Of a DNA stretch of 64,000 bases, positions 40,901-49,491 are shown one piece after another. The first letter of the stretch is position 1, and the number at the start of each line of letters is the position of its first letter. The notes under the pieces were generated by a model. It was not told where the DNA came from. It searched no databases and saw nothing but the letters and a program-made list of their open reading frames with translations. This DNA comes from an uncultured Pseudomonadales bacterium. Its GTDB lineage: Bacteria; Pseudomonadota; Gammaproteobacteria; Pseudomonadales; Porticoccaceae. The position numbers and the translations under genes were made by a program. The stretch spans positions 234,738 through 298,737 of the forward strand of contig CALSQH010000004.1 of the NCBI GenBank assembly GCA_943788445.1, in the 5' to 3' direction.

Positions 40901-41914
40901 TTAAAGATACTTGCTAACAATCCCCGCCAGCGCATCAAGATGCAGCGGCTGTGAATTCAAGCAGGGAATATAGTGAAAAGTCTCACCACCGTGCTCGGTG
41001 AAAATTTCACGACCCTCGCCATCAATCTCTTCGATGGTCTCCAGACAGTCAGAGGAAAAGCCCGGGCAGATCACTGCCAAATGCTTTATACCCTGATCGG
41101 GCATAGCCTCAAGGGTCTTGTCTGTATAGGGCTGCAACCAGGGCTCGCGACCAAAGCGCGACTGAAAAGTGGTCATAATTTTATCTTCATCGAGACCCAT
41201 CTTCTCACGCACCAGTCGAGTCGTCTGATGACAGAGGCAGTGGTAGGGATCGCCATTGTGCAAATAGCGCTCAGGAGTGCCATGGTAGGAGAACATCAAC
41301 TTGTCGGGCATACCATGTTCATCAATGTGCGCCTGAATACTCTCGCAGAGGGCATGGATATACGCCGGCGTCTGGTGATAGCTACCAATAAAATGCAACT
41401 CTGGAACCCAGCGGGTTTTAGTGAAAGTTTGCGCCACGGCATCAAAGGTTGAGCCAGTGGTTGCGCCGGAGTACTGAGGATAGAGAGGCAGCACAGTAAT
41501 ATCGCGAACATTCTGCGCGGTTAGCTCGGCAATCGCCGATTCCATAGAGGGATTGCCATAACGCATACCCAATACTACCGGCACATCATCATTAAACTTT
41601 TCATCGAGAATCTTTTTCACCCCAGCCACCTGAGCCTTGCTGTGAACCAGCAGCGGAGACCCGCCCTCAGACCAGACAGTCTGGTAAAGCTTGGCCGAAC
41701 GTCGCGGACGAATACGCAGGATAATCAGATTGAGAATCATCCACCACAGCAGCCGCGGAACCTCAACAACCCGAGGGTCACTGAGAAACTCTTTTAAGTA
41801 ACGACGCAACTCAGGGGTTTTCGGTGCATCCGGGGTACCCAGATTACACAGTAATACCCCACGTTTTGGCGAAGGCCCTTTGTGGTCGTACTCGGTCTGG
41901 CCCTGATACTTCAT
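40901..41914 (-). CDS. hemH: Ferrochelatase
   Basis: Inserts ferrous iron into protoporphyrin IX, the last step of heme synthesis. The start at ATG 41914 gives MKYQGQTEYDHKGPSPKRGVLL; the frame is open further but that extension has no family counterpart. Motifs are LLCNLGTPDAPKTPELRRYLKEFLSDPRVVE, the catalytic-His region MFSYHGTPERYLHNGDPYHCLCHQTTR and CPGFSSDCLETIEEID. The gene borders an accessory island on its upstream side. Confidence 0.97.
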   Translation of the reverse strand: MKYQGQTEYDHKGPSPKRGVLLCNLGTPDAPKTPELRRYLKEFLSDPRVVEVPRLLWWMILNLIILRIRPRRSAKLYQTVWSEGGSPLLVHSKAQVAGVKKILDEKFNDDVPVVLGMRYGNPSMESAIAELTAQNVRDITVLPLYPQYSGATTGSTFDAVAQTFTKTRWVPELHFIGSYHQTPAYIHALCESIQAHIDEHGMPDKLMFSYHGTPERYLHNGDPYHCLCHQTTRLVREKMGLDEDKIMTTFQSRFGREPWLQPYTDKTLEAMPDQGIKHLAVICPGFSSDCLETIEEIDGEGREIFTEHGGETFHYIPCLNSQPLHLDALAGIVSKYL

Positions 41915-42030
41915 CTGTGCTCCCAATGCGCTGTTGTTATTCTGCGTTGTTGTTCTGTTTGTGCGATATGCCGAAACCATACTGCATGAGTCGCGGATCG
42001 CCAAATATTATCGACTAATTAATAACGCTG

Positions 42031-42288
42031 ATGTACGTGACAGAGCTACGGCTGGATTTGGTAGGTAGGATTAAAAACGCCAGAAAAACCGTAGAAGACA
42101 GCTATTGTGGGTGTCATACCAGTGTGGCGGATTATGCCCAAGAGCTAACCGAGGATACAGGCAATATTCCAAGCCACTTGGAAATGTATATCGACTATGA
42201 GCGCATGGGGCGTGATCTGGAGCTAGGCGGCGACATCTTTACAATTGAAACAGGCTATCAGGAAGTGCATATATTTTGGAGCCATTAA
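42031..42288 (+). pseudogene. ArdA antirestriction protein, C-terminal fragment
   Basis: An 85-residue frame whose RIKNARKTVEDSYCGCHTSVADYAQELTEDTG and YIDYERMGRDLELGGDIFTIETGYQEVHIFWSH resemble the C-terminal half of ArdA, a DNA-mimic inhibitor of type I restriction carried on plasmids and integrative elements. Full ArdA is about 165-180 residues, so the N-terminal half is missing. No upstream remnant is visible before hemH. It could be a relic or a short functional form; position beside the AbiE pair points to an acquired island. Confidence 0.55.
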
Positions 42289-42292
42289 AAAA

Positions 42293-42320
42293 GTGAAGCC
42301 CCTGCTACGGTGGGGGCTTT
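42293..42320. terminator. Weak terminator-like hairpin after the ArdA fragment
   Basis: AAGCCCC and GGGGCTT pair around a 10-base loop 8 bases after the ArdA stop, followed by a short T run. Likely ends transcription of the fragment; strength is uncertain. Confidence 0.5.
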
Positions 42321-42331
42321 AATTTACCGCG

Positions 42332-42416
42332 CTTTTGGGGCTCAGCGGCCTATCGGCCTTAATTGCTCATCCTTCGCCTGTATTGTCTCTTGTCGAGCCA
42401 AACTGAGCCCCAAAAG
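42332..42416. repeat. 14-bp perfect inverted repeat with 57-bp spacer
   Basis: CTTTTGGGGCTCAG at 42332-42345 is the exact reverse complement of CTGAGCCCCAAAAG at 42403-42416. The spacer contains a smaller GGCC-TATC-GGCC palindrome. The whole could fold as a long-arm cruciform or mark a miniature element. It does not look like a terminator, lacking a T run. Confidence 0.75.
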
Positions 42417-42498
42417 TCTAAATAATACTGGCCTTGGGCAGTGTAAGTACCCAAAGACGCTATTTATTAAACCTTCCAGTTTGAATTTTGATTTATTT

Positions 42499-42515
42499 AC
42501 GGCGTTAATCGCCGT
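42499..42515. promoter_or_regulatory. AbiE operator-like palindrome 1
   Basis: ACGGCG-TTAAT-CGCCGT, a perfect 6-bp inverted repeat with a 5-base spacer, 145 bases before the AbiEi start. It shares its core with the second palindrome at 42571. AbiEi antitoxins repress their own promoter by binding inverted repeats; assigning these as its sites is inference. Confidence 0.6.
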
Positions 42516-42570
42516 GAAAAATAATGTTAGTAAACTTTTTCGGTTTATGTTAGTTTGATATTTATAAATT

Positions 42571-42591
42571 ATACGGCGTTTTGCGCCGTAT
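42571..42591. promoter_or_regulatory. AbiE operator-like palindrome 2
   Basis: ATACGGCG-TTTTG-CGCCGTAT, an 8-bp perfect inverted repeat with the same ACGGCG-N5-CGCCGT core as the site at 42499. The two centres are 74 bases apart, about seven helical turns, so both faces align. It ends 69 bases before the AbiEi start, a good place for repression. Confidence 0.65.
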
Positions 42592-42659
42592 ATATCGGTA
42601 GTGATAAACTATTGAGTGGTTTTAGCGGGCTTAACGGCCAAAAGTACTAAGAAAGGTAA

Positions 42660-43502
42660 GTGCACTTGGTTAATAGCATGACTTCAAAGGGTGAGGGTGT
42701 AAAAGGGACTTATAAGCAGTCACTTAAAGCGCTTCTGCCCTATGGCATGTTAGCCACTAAGAAGTGGCTGGCAGGGCAGGGCTTGAGTGCTCATGCACTC
42801 GACAATGCTGTTAAGACTGAAACCTTATTACTTTTGGCGACTGGCGTTTATAGCCAGTATTCTCGCTCAGTAAGCTGGGAGGGGGTAATCGCCTCTATGC
42901 AGCGTATGGAGAAAGATGGTTCTGAGAATATCCCGCCTGTTGTTGGTGGGTTATCTGCTCTAGGTCTATCAGGGTTGTCGCAGTATTTGTCACTGGGTAA
43001 TACGCCGCATATCCATTTATATGTTCAAGGCAAGTTGCCAACATGGTTGGCGCGCTTATCATTGCCCATGAAATTTGAAGGGCACAGCACTAGTAAGCTA
43101 TGGCCTGAAAGCGTGTTGCAGGATAAGGCTTTTATCAAAGAGCATGAATGGGAGGCTGAATTGCCTTCGGTGTATTTCTCATGCCCTGAAAAAGCCATGC
43201 TTGAGTTGTTAATGGATTTGCCAGATACAGTCACTTTTGAACATGCCAACGAGCTGATGCAGGGCTTAGTGAATTTATCACCCAGAAAGCTCGACTTGCT
43301 TTTGAAGGGCTGCAAGAGCGTAAAGGCCAAGCGGCTGTTTTTCTGGTTGGCAAAGCGCCAAGCCTATCCTTGGTTTAGCAAGCTAAATGTTGAGGATTAT
43401 GATTTGGGGTCAGGTAAGCGTGTTGTGGCTAAAGGCGGTAAGTTAGATACGGATTACTTAATCACTGTTCCGTCGGATATGGTAATGGAAAATGATAGCT
43501 AG
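42660..43502 (+). CDS. AbiEi-family antitoxin / transcriptional regulator
   Basis: A 280-residue protein matching the type IV antitoxin AbiEi: an N-terminal winged-helix-like segment (LLPYGMLATKKWLAGQGLSAHALDNAVKTETLLLLATGVYSQ), a middle IPPVVGGLSALGLSGLSQYLSLG, and the C-terminal domain with YFSCPEKAMLELLMDLPDTVTFEHA and LSPRKLDLLLKGCKSVKAKRLFFWLA. In the known system it both represses the operon and counteracts the toxin without binding it. The GTG at 42660 is close to AAAGG; TTG 42666 or ATG 42678 are alternatives. It is followed by the toxin after 23 bases. Confidence 0.88.
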   Translation: MHLVNSMTSKGEGVKGTYKQSLKALLPYGMLATKKWLAGQGLSAHALDNAVKTETLLLLATGVYSQYSRSVSWEGVIASMQRMEKDGSENIPPVVGGLSALGLSGLSQYLSLGNTPHIHLYVQGKLPTWLARLSLPMKFEGHSTSKLWPESVLQDKAFIKEHEWEAELPSVYFSCPEKAMLELLMDLPDTVTFEHANELMQGLVNLSPRKLDLLLKGCKSVKAKRLFFWLAKRQAYPWFSKLNVEDYDLGSGKRVVAKGGKLDTDYLITVPSDMVMENDS

Positions 43503-43525
43503 GATGCTTTTAGGAAAGGTCTGAG

Positions 43526-44437
43526 ATGGATAGAAATAGTGTTTATTACAAGCAAGTACAGTTGCTGATGCAGGCCTTGCCCTTTGTCGCCAAACAGCAA
43601 TGTTTTGCGCTTAAAGGTGGAACGGCTATCAACCTCTTTGTAAGAGAGTTTCCACGCTTGTCTGTCGATATTGATCTGGTTTACCTGCCTATGAAAGCCC
43701 GTGATGAGGCTTTGGATGAGATTTGTGAGGCATTGGATGTCATTAGTGCTGATTTAAAAACCGCGTTCAAAGATGCGGAGATAACCGAAGCTTATAAATC
43801 GAAACGGGATTCGTTGAGGCTCATCGTTGCGCGCAACGGGGTTCAAATTAAAGTGGAGCTTTCTCCAGTGTTACGTGGAACGGTTTACGAGCCGCGTCTT
43901 ATGGAAGTTTGCGAAGCTGTTGAAGAAGAGTTCGGTTACGTTGAAGTACCCGTGGTGGCGCTAGCTGATCTTTACGCCGGAAAAATCTGTGCGGCATTGG
44001 ATAGGCAGCATCCAAGAGACTTATTCGATGTTAAGTGGCTTTTAGAGAATGAAGGCTTAACGGATGACATACGCAAAGCCTTTCTCGTGTATTTATCGAG
44101 CCATAATCGGCCTATGGCCGAACTGCTGAAGCCGCAATACAAAGAGTTATCGGCCATTTACGCAGGTGAGTTTGCAAACATGGCCGAGACGGATGTGCCG
44201 CTAGAAGAGCTGGTGGCTGTTAGAGAACGTTTGGTCGAACTTATTCACCAAGGGCTAACAGAAAGCGAGAAGGGTTTTCTTCTAACCTTTAAAAGCCGTG
44301 GGCCAGATTGGGCGTTGCTTGGTTTAGAGGGTGTAAGTGAGCTTCCGGCCATTAAGTGGAAGCAGATTAATCTGGCTAAGATGCCGGAGAATAAACATAA
44401 GTTGGCATTAGAAAAGCTGAAAGGCATTTTGGCGTAG
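43526..44437 (+). CDS. AbiEii-family nucleotidyltransferase toxin
   Basis: The type IV toxin of the AbiE system, with 303 residues. The nucleotidyltransferase fold shows LKGGTAINLFVREF at residues 29-42 and SVDIDLVY with the catalytic Asp48 and Asp50; IKVELSPVLRG and the ADLYAGKICAALDRQHPRDLFDVKWLLE segment (residues ~146-176) complete the AbiEii signature. Related enzymes transfer nucleotides (for example CMP to tRNA acceptor ends in MenT-type toxins); some AbiE systems abort phage infection. All key residues are present, so it looks active. prfC follows after about 130 bases. Confidence 0.92.
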   Translation: MDRNSVYYKQVQLLMQALPFVAKQQCFALKGGTAINLFVREFPRLSVDIDLVYLPMKARDEALDEICEALDVISADLKTAFKDAEITEAYKSKRDSLRLIVARNGVQIKVELSPVLRGTVYEPRLMEVCEAVEEEFGYVEVPVVALADLYAGKICAALDRQHPRDLFDVKWLLENEGLTDDIRKAFLVYLSSHNRPMAELLKPQYKELSAIYAGEFANMAETDVPLEELVAVRERLVELIHQGLTESEKGFLLTFKSRGPDWALLGLEGVSELPAIKWKQINLAKMPENKHKLALEKLKGILA

Positions 44438-44564
44438 TAGTGTATGGCGCGGCGGTTATTCGTTAGAATAGCGCGCTTTTTAGCCGCCTTTCCCCCAAAA
44501 AGGGGTGAGGGGGGCAATTTAACAAACAAGTACAAATTTAAGTACAAATTAGGACTTATAGGGT

Positions 44565-46151
44565 ATGGCTGATAGCAATTTTATCAATGAAATCAACAAG
44601 AGACGCACGTTTGCTATCATCTCGCACCCGGATGCGGGTAAGACCACCATCACCGAAAAACTGCTGTTGCTCGGCAATTTGATTCAGGTGGCGGGTACAG
44701 TCAAGGGTCGCAAAAGCGATCGCCATGCGACCTCTGACTGGATGTCGATGGAAAAAGAGCGGGGTATTTCGGTAACGTCGTCGGTGATGCAGTTTCCCTA
44801 CCACGGATGCATGGTCAATCTGCTCGACACTCCTGGTCACGAAGATTTCTCTGAGGATACCTACCGCACCTTGACGGCGGTGGATTCATCGCTAATGGTC
44901 ATTGACGGCGCTAAAGGTGTGGAAGATCGCACGATTAAACTGATGGATGTCTGCCGTCTGCGCGATACGCCGATCCTTGCCTTTGTAAATAAGATGGACC
45001 GCGAGATACGCGATCCTATCGAGCTATTGGACGAAATCGAGAGCGTACTCAAAATTAAAGCTGCGCCGATCAATTGGCCAATAGGTATGGGCCGTGGCTT
45101 CCGCGGTGTCTACAACCTCTATACAGATACCATTCATGTCTACACTCAGGGCAAGGGCCACACTCTGGCGGATGATATCCAGATTAAAGGTCTGGATTCT
45201 CCTGAAGCCTATGCCGCGCTCGGTGACTATGCCGACGATGTGCTTGAAGAGTTGGAGTTGGTTAAAGGCGCAACCCACGAGTTTGATAAGGATGAGTTTT
45301 TAGCTGGCCGATTAGCACCGGTATTTTTTGGCACCGCCATGGGTAACTTTGGTATCCGTGAAATGCTCAACGATTTTGTCCGCTGGGCACCACCACCACA
45401 GCCTCGAGCTACAAAGGAGCGCGAGGTGGTTGCCGATGAGAAAAAGTTTAGCGGCTTTGTATTTAAGATTCAGGCCAATATGGACCCCAAGCACCGCGAC
45501 CGGATTGCTTTCCTACGCATCTGCTCGGGAAAATACACCAAAGGTATGAAGATGAAACATGTTCGCACGGGAAAGACTGTGCGAATTGCCGATGCTTTTA
45601 GCTTTAAAGCGGGCGAGCGAATCTCTCTTGAAGAAGCGCAGGCAGGCGATATTATTGGTCTACACAACCATGGTTCGATCCAAATTGGCGATGCCTTTAC
45701 CGAAGGCGAAGATCTCAAGTTCAGCGGCATTCCGCACTTCGCCCCAGAACTGTTTAAGCGTATTCGGTTAGCCGATCCTCTCAGAGCCAAGCAGTTACAA
45801 AACGGTATTCGCCAGCTGTCAGAAGAGGGCAGTACCCAGGTATTTTTCCCATTCCGCAACAATGATGTGATTGTTGGCGCTGTCGGCCAGCTGCAATTTG
45901 ATGTTGTCGCCTATCGCCTGAAGGAAGAGTACGGTGTAGAGGCAATCTATGAGCCGGTAAATGTGCATTCGGCCCGTTGGACTGAAGCTGAGGACAGCAA
46001 AAAACTGGAGTCTTTTAAAAACAAGACTCAGGATAATCTGGCAGTCGATGGGGGTGGCCATCTGACCTATTTGGCCCCGACCCGGGTAAATTTATCACTG
46101 ACCGAAGAGCGCTATCCGGAAATTGCATTTCGCTCTACCCGAGAACATTGA
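44565..46151 (+). CDS. prfC: Peptide chain release factor 3
   Basis: RF3 is a GTPase that recycles RF1/RF2 from the ribosome. The 528 residues include the P-loop [20 protein letters not shown], the RF3 switch [42 protein letters not shown] and the NKMD motif, with domains II-III to the end. Its ATG follows a duplicated AGTACAAATT motif (44530-44552) that might belong to its leader or to the island border. Confidence 0.98.
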   Translation: MADSNFINEINKRRTFAIISHPDAGKTTITEKLLLLGNLIQVAGTVKGRKSDRHATSDWMSMEKERGISVTSSVMQFPYHGCMVNLLDTPGHEDFSEDTYRTLTAVDSSLMVIDGAKGVEDRTIKLMDVCRLRDTPILAFVNKMDREIRDPIELLDEIESVLKIKAAPINWPIGMGRGFRGVYNLYTDTIHVYTQGKGHTLADDIQIKGLDSPEAYAALGDYADDVLEELELVKGATHEFDKDEFLAGRLAPVFFGTAMGNFGIREMLNDFVRWAPPPQPRATKEREVVADEKKFSGFVFKIQANMDPKHRDRIAFLRICSGKYTKGMKMKHVRTGKTVRIADAFSFKAGERISLEEAQAGDIIGLHNHGSIQIGDAFTEGEDLKFSGIPHFAPELFKRIRLADPLRAKQLQNGIRQLSEEGSTQVFFPFRNNDVIVGAVGQLQFDVVAYRLKEEYGVEAIYEPVNVHSARWTEAEDSKKLESFKNKTQDNLAVDGGGHLTYLAPTRVNLSLTEERYPEIAFRSTREH

Positions 46152-46195
46152 CGACAGCCAACTATATATAATAATAAGAGTTAAAGAGGCCAGCT

Positions 46196-46816
46196 ATGAG
46201 TGATACAGGCGTGAGCAAAAAGGTAAATACAATATCCCAGGAGCAATGTCCTGAGCATTTGCGCACCAATCGCAGTCGCTTTACCCGCTGGTTTGGCAGA
46301 ACCTTCTATCGCTCAATCGGCTGGAACCTAGAAGGCAATATAGTTGACTCTGAGCGGGTATTGATTGTCGCGGCACCGCACACTTCTAACTGGGATTTTG
46401 TCTTTGGTATCGCCGCTGTTCTAGGTATCAATGCCCGAGTGCGCTGGCTCGGTAAACACAGTATTTTTAAGCCCGGTATAGCCTGGTTTATGCGCTGGCT
46501 GGGTGGTATTCCGGTGAATCGCGAACAGCCTGATGCAGTCATGGGTTATGTCGATGAGGCGGTTAAAAAACACAGCGGTGTAGTGATTGTTGTGGCCCCT
46601 GAGGGCACACGTAAAAAATCACCGAAATGGAAGAGCGGCTTTTTGCGTATCGCCGAGAAAAATAATTGTAAGATTCAACTCGGCGCCCTGGATTTTCCCA
46701 ATAAGCGGATTGTTCTCGGTGATGTATTTGAGCCAACCGGTGATAACCAGGCTGATATCGCAGCCATTATCGAATACTACGGTCAGTTTAAGGGCAAGCA
46801 TCCAGATCAGTTTTAA
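46196..46816 (+). CDS. Lysophospholipid acyltransferase family protein (PlsC-like)
   Basis: A 206-residue acyltransferase with the HxxxxD motif in VAAPHTSNWDFVFG near residue 64 and the second motif VAPEGTRKKSPKWKSGF near 141 (glycerophosphate-binding EGTR). GIPVNREQPDAV is also typical. It is shorter than PlsC and has only one weak hydrophobic segment, like the small acyltransferases of unknown acceptor. It follows prfC by 44 bases and may share its transcript. Confidence 0.85.
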   Translation: MSDTGVSKKVNTISQEQCPEHLRTNRSRFTRWFGRTFYRSIGWNLEGNIVDSERVLIVAAPHTSNWDFVFGIAAVLGINARVRWLGKHSIFKPGIAWFMRWLGGIPVNREQPDAVMGYVDEAVKKHSGVVIVVAPEGTRKKSPKWKSGFLRIAEKNNCKIQLGALDFPNKRIVLGDVFEPTGDNQADIAAIIEYYGQFKGKHPDQF

Positions 46817-46841
46817 ATAATGGTTTTCCATAGGCAAAAGT

Positions 46842-47201
46842 ATGGATTTTATTATTACCGTTGGACTCACGTTTATACTAATTTTGGTAGCCCTTTTAGT
46901 GTTTCGCTATGTTGGACTTCCGGTCTATCGTATCGAAGCGATCAATATAAAAAGGCTCTTGGAATCAGTGCTGGCTGAAACGGCCACTGAGGATGACTGG
47001 GATGTATTTACCGGCATGCCAATTCACCATAATCCAGAGCTGGATGACATTCGCGTTCAATGTGCTATGTTAGCCCTCACTGAGATGACAGTGCGGCGTG
47101 GCTTGGTTATTTTCTCCGACACTGGTCGGTCGCAGATTGAAGAGCAGTTGCAAATTCTCAACAAAAAATTGTGTAAAAAAACGGAGCACCACCATGATTG
47201 A
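46842..47201 (+). CDS. Small membrane-anchored protein, unknown
   Basis: 119 residues with one N-terminal transmembrane helix (FIITVGLTFILILVALLVFRYVG) and a soluble tail containing DDWDVFTGMPIHHNPELDDIR. I do not recognise the family. Its 3' end overlaps the next transporter gene by 8 bases, and the upstream acyltransferase is 25 bases away, suggesting one transcription unit. Confidence 0.6.
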   Translation: MDFIITVGLTFILILVALLVFRYVGLPVYRIEAINIKRLLESVLAETATEDDWDVFTGMPIHHNPELDDIRVQCAMLALTEMTVRRGLVIFSDTGRSQIEEQLQILNKKLCKKTEHHHD

Positions 47202-48252
47202 AAAGACATCACCGATCGCCAGATTTCTGGTTATTGCCGCTGCCTTTGTAATTGTAGTCTCAGGCCTAAAAATGGCCGGCGCTCTGTTAGTGCCTTTTTT
47301 ACTCGCAGTATTTATTGCCATGATAGTTTCACCGATACTTGGGTGGCTTAAAGAGCGCGGTATTCCCGGCGGCTTTGCTATATTACTGATCGTGATACTA
47401 ATCCTACTGGTTGGCTTGTTATTAACCGCTGTTGTGGGTTCTTCAGTGGATAATTTCCGTCAGGATATCCCGGTTTATTCCGCCAAACTGACGGCGATGA
47501 GCGAGGGCGTTCAACAGTGGTTGAGTCTGCGCGGTATTGTTATCGACCAGCAGCTTTGGCAGAACAGCTTCGACCCCAGTGTCGTGATGTCATTTGCCGG
47601 CAGCACCCTGGCATCCTTTGGCAATGTGATGACCAATGCGGTGATGATTTTGCTGACAGTGATATTTATTCTTGCGGAAAATACGGGCTTTGGTGAAAAA
47701 CTCAGATTGGCCAGAGGTGCCGATGTCTCTCAGGAATGGCTGACAAAATTTTCCGAGAGCGTGCACAGCTATTTGGCAATTAAAACGGCAATCAGCCTGC
47801 TTACCGGACTGCTGATCTTTATCTGGTTGAGCATCTTAGGTGTCGATTATGCTGTGCTCTGGGGGCTAGTCGCCTTTTTACTCAACTTTGTGCCCACGGT
47901 GGGCTCGTTTATTGCTGCCGTGCCTGCGGTCTTGTTAGCCACAGTTCAGCTGGGAGTATTTCATGCTGGCCTAACTCTTACTGGTTTTGTCGTGGTCAAT
48001 TTAGTTATGGGCAACTTTGTCGAGCCACGCTGGATGGGCAGAGGCTTAAATCTTTCGCCCCTCGTTGTATTTGTCTCGTTAGTACTCTGGGGTTGGGTGT
48101 TGGGTCCCGTGGGTATGTTGCTATCGATCCCGTTGACCATCATGATTAAAATTGCGCTGGAGAATCAGGAAGAAACCCGCTGGATCGGTGTGCTTTTAGG
48201 CTCTGGAATAGCTCTCGACCCAGTTAATACAGAAATTAACAGCGAAGCTTAA
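47194..48252 (+). CDS. AI-2E family transporter (PerM/TqsA type)
   Basis: A 352-residue polytopic protein with the AI-2E transporter layout: two N-terminal helices (VIAAAFVIVVSGLKMAGALLVPFLLAVFIAMIVSPI), a large loop, and a C-terminal bundle with VDYAVLWGLVAFLLNFVPTVGSFIAAVPAVLLA and GLNLSPLVVFVSLVLWGWVLGPVGMLLSIPL. The ATG at 47194 is chosen over an upstream frame-open ATG because it begins just before the first helix. The exported substrate is unknown; members range from AI-2 exporters to Na+/H+ antiporters. Confidence 0.88.
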   Translation: MIEKTSPIARFLVIAAAFVIVVSGLKMAGALLVPFLLAVFIAMIVSPILGWLKERGIPGGFAILLIVILILLVGLLLTAVVGSSVDNFRQDIPVYSAKLTAMSEGVQQWLSLRGIVIDQQLWQNSFDPSVVMSFAGSTLASFGNVMTNAVMILLTVIFILAENTGFGEKLRLARGADVSQEWLTKFSESVHSYLAIKTAISLLTGLLIFIWLSILGVDYAVLWGLVAFLLNFVPTVGSFIAAVPAVLLATVQLGVFHAGLTLTGFVVVNLVMGNFVEPRWMGRGLNLSPLVVFVSLVLWGWVLGPVGMLLSIPLTIMIKIALENQEETRWIGVLLGSGIALDPVNTEINSEA

Positions 48253-48511
48253 ATGTCTAATAGGATAGCTCCTTTAAAAATAATCCTGTAAAAAATCCGC
48301 CTTCCAGTACGGGCGAAACTCCATCGTCTTTTCAAATCTCCTCAGTATTTTCTGTTCTATACTGTGGATAACCACTCTGAAAATAAATAAATTGTGAACT
48401 AGGTCGCACTTGCCTGTCTGGGCAGTTGCTACTATTCATTCTAATTTCGTCTCAGAGCTATAGAGAGTTTAGTGTTTCAGAGACTCACTACATTGGATGT
48501 TGAGTTAAAAC

Positions 48512-49042
48512 ATGGATTTGTTTTTAAAGCAGAAAGCCCATAGTGGCTTTACCTTAATTGAGTTATTGATCACCATCTCTATCGTGGCTATTTTGCTCGG
48601 TGTTGGACTTCCCTCGTTTGTCACTTTTATTGATAATAACCGAGTCACCGCACAGGCCAATGACCTTGTCTACAGCTTTCATATGGCCCGCAGTGAAGCG
48701 ACAAAACGCGGGGTGGAAGTGCGTGTCGTATCTATCGGCGGCAGTGATTGGAATGACGGATGGCGAGTTGTCGCCAACACCAATAATGATACAGATTACG
48801 ATGATGCTGAAGACATCCTTATGCAATGGGATGCACTGGATGGCGGTGGCTCCTTATCCATAGCTACTACCAATTCCCCAACAGACACCTATATAGCCTT
48901 TAATGCCCGAGGCGCTCTTTTACCCAATAATGCCTCTTTTATTTTTACGCTAGTGCCTGCTGATTGCGACGCGATTGATTCGCGGATTATCTCCATTCAG
49001 CCGACAGGACGTTCCAGTGTTAGCCGTGGAGATTGCAGCTAA
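48512..49042 (+). CDS. Type IV minor pseudopilin FimT/GspH family
   Basis: A prepilin with the short leader ending SGFTLIELLITISIVAILLGVGLPSF, i.e. PilD cleavage after Gly followed by F-T-L-I-E, then a GspH/FimT C-terminal domain (HMARSEATKRGVEVRVVS, FNARGALLPN). The 176 residues are typical. First gene of the minor-pilin operon; a 259-base non-coding leader precedes it. Its stop overlaps the pilV start (TAATG). Confidence 0.92.
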   Translation: MDLFLKQKAHSGFTLIELLITISIVAILLGVGLPSFVTFIDNNRVTAQANDLVYSFHMARSEATKRGVEVRVVSIGGSDWNDGWRVVANTNNDTDYDDAEDILMQWDALDGGGSLSIATTNSPTDTYIAFNARGALLPNNASFIFTLVPADCDAIDSRIISIQPTGRSSVSRGDCS

Positions 49043-49491
49043 TGAAAAGCCTTAGACACAGCTCAGCGCGCCAACAGGGCGTCAGTATGATTGAGGTATT
49101 GATCGCTATTTTAGTCTCGGTGATTGGTCTGTTTAGCGTCATGAAAATGCAGATGTCCGCAGTTTCTAATACCCACAGCTCTTATTTTCGCAGTCAGGCA
49201 GCGATTATTTCTGAAGCTTTAATCGACCAAATGCGCGCCAATCCAACCGCGGCAATATCCGGAGATTATGACATTACATTAACTGGAACAGCGCCAACCA
49301 GCGGCGGACTTGAAGTTGCCGACCTCACCCAGTGGCGCTCAGACCTAGCCGCGGGATTACCATCTGGAGTAGGTTCGGTAGCCTGTGTTTCAGCGACGCG
49401 AATATGCAGCCTGGTTATTCAGTGGGATGACAGTCGCGGTTTGACAGGTACCAGCACTCAGCAGTTTAGCCTGACGGTGAGGTTGCAATGA
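49042..49491 (+). CDS. pilV: Type IV pilus minor pilin PilV
   Basis: Prepilin with QQGVSMIEVLIAILVSVIGLFSVMKMQ: leader cleavage after Gly, Glu at +5, and the PilV-type hydrophobic helix. The body is 150 residues from the ATG at 49042. Two Cys in CVSATRICSL could form a disulphide. It overlaps fimT by one base and pilW by four. Confidence 0.9.
   Translation: MKSLRHSSARQQGVSMIEVLIAILVSVIGLFSVMKMQMSAVSNTHSSYFRSQAAIISEALIDQMRANPTAAISGDYDITLTGTAPTSGGLEVADLTQWRSDLAAGLPSGVGSVACVSATRICSLVIQWDDSRGLTGTSTQQFSLTVRLQ

Noticed and set aside
42332..42416. Possible integron attC site (imperfect cruciform).
   Set aside because: No RYYYAAC/GTTRRRY core pair at the ends and no integrase in the window.
42660..44437. 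AbiE pair as an ordinary type II toxin-antitoxin.
   Set aside because: Gene sizes, the GGxxxxL...DxD nucleotidyltransferase motif and the winged-helix antitoxin layout fit type IV AbiE, not small type II pairs.
48253..48511. Sigma-54 promoter before the minor-pilin operon (TGGGCAGTTGCT).
   Set aside because: GG and GC elements are only six bases apart instead of ten, so the match fails.
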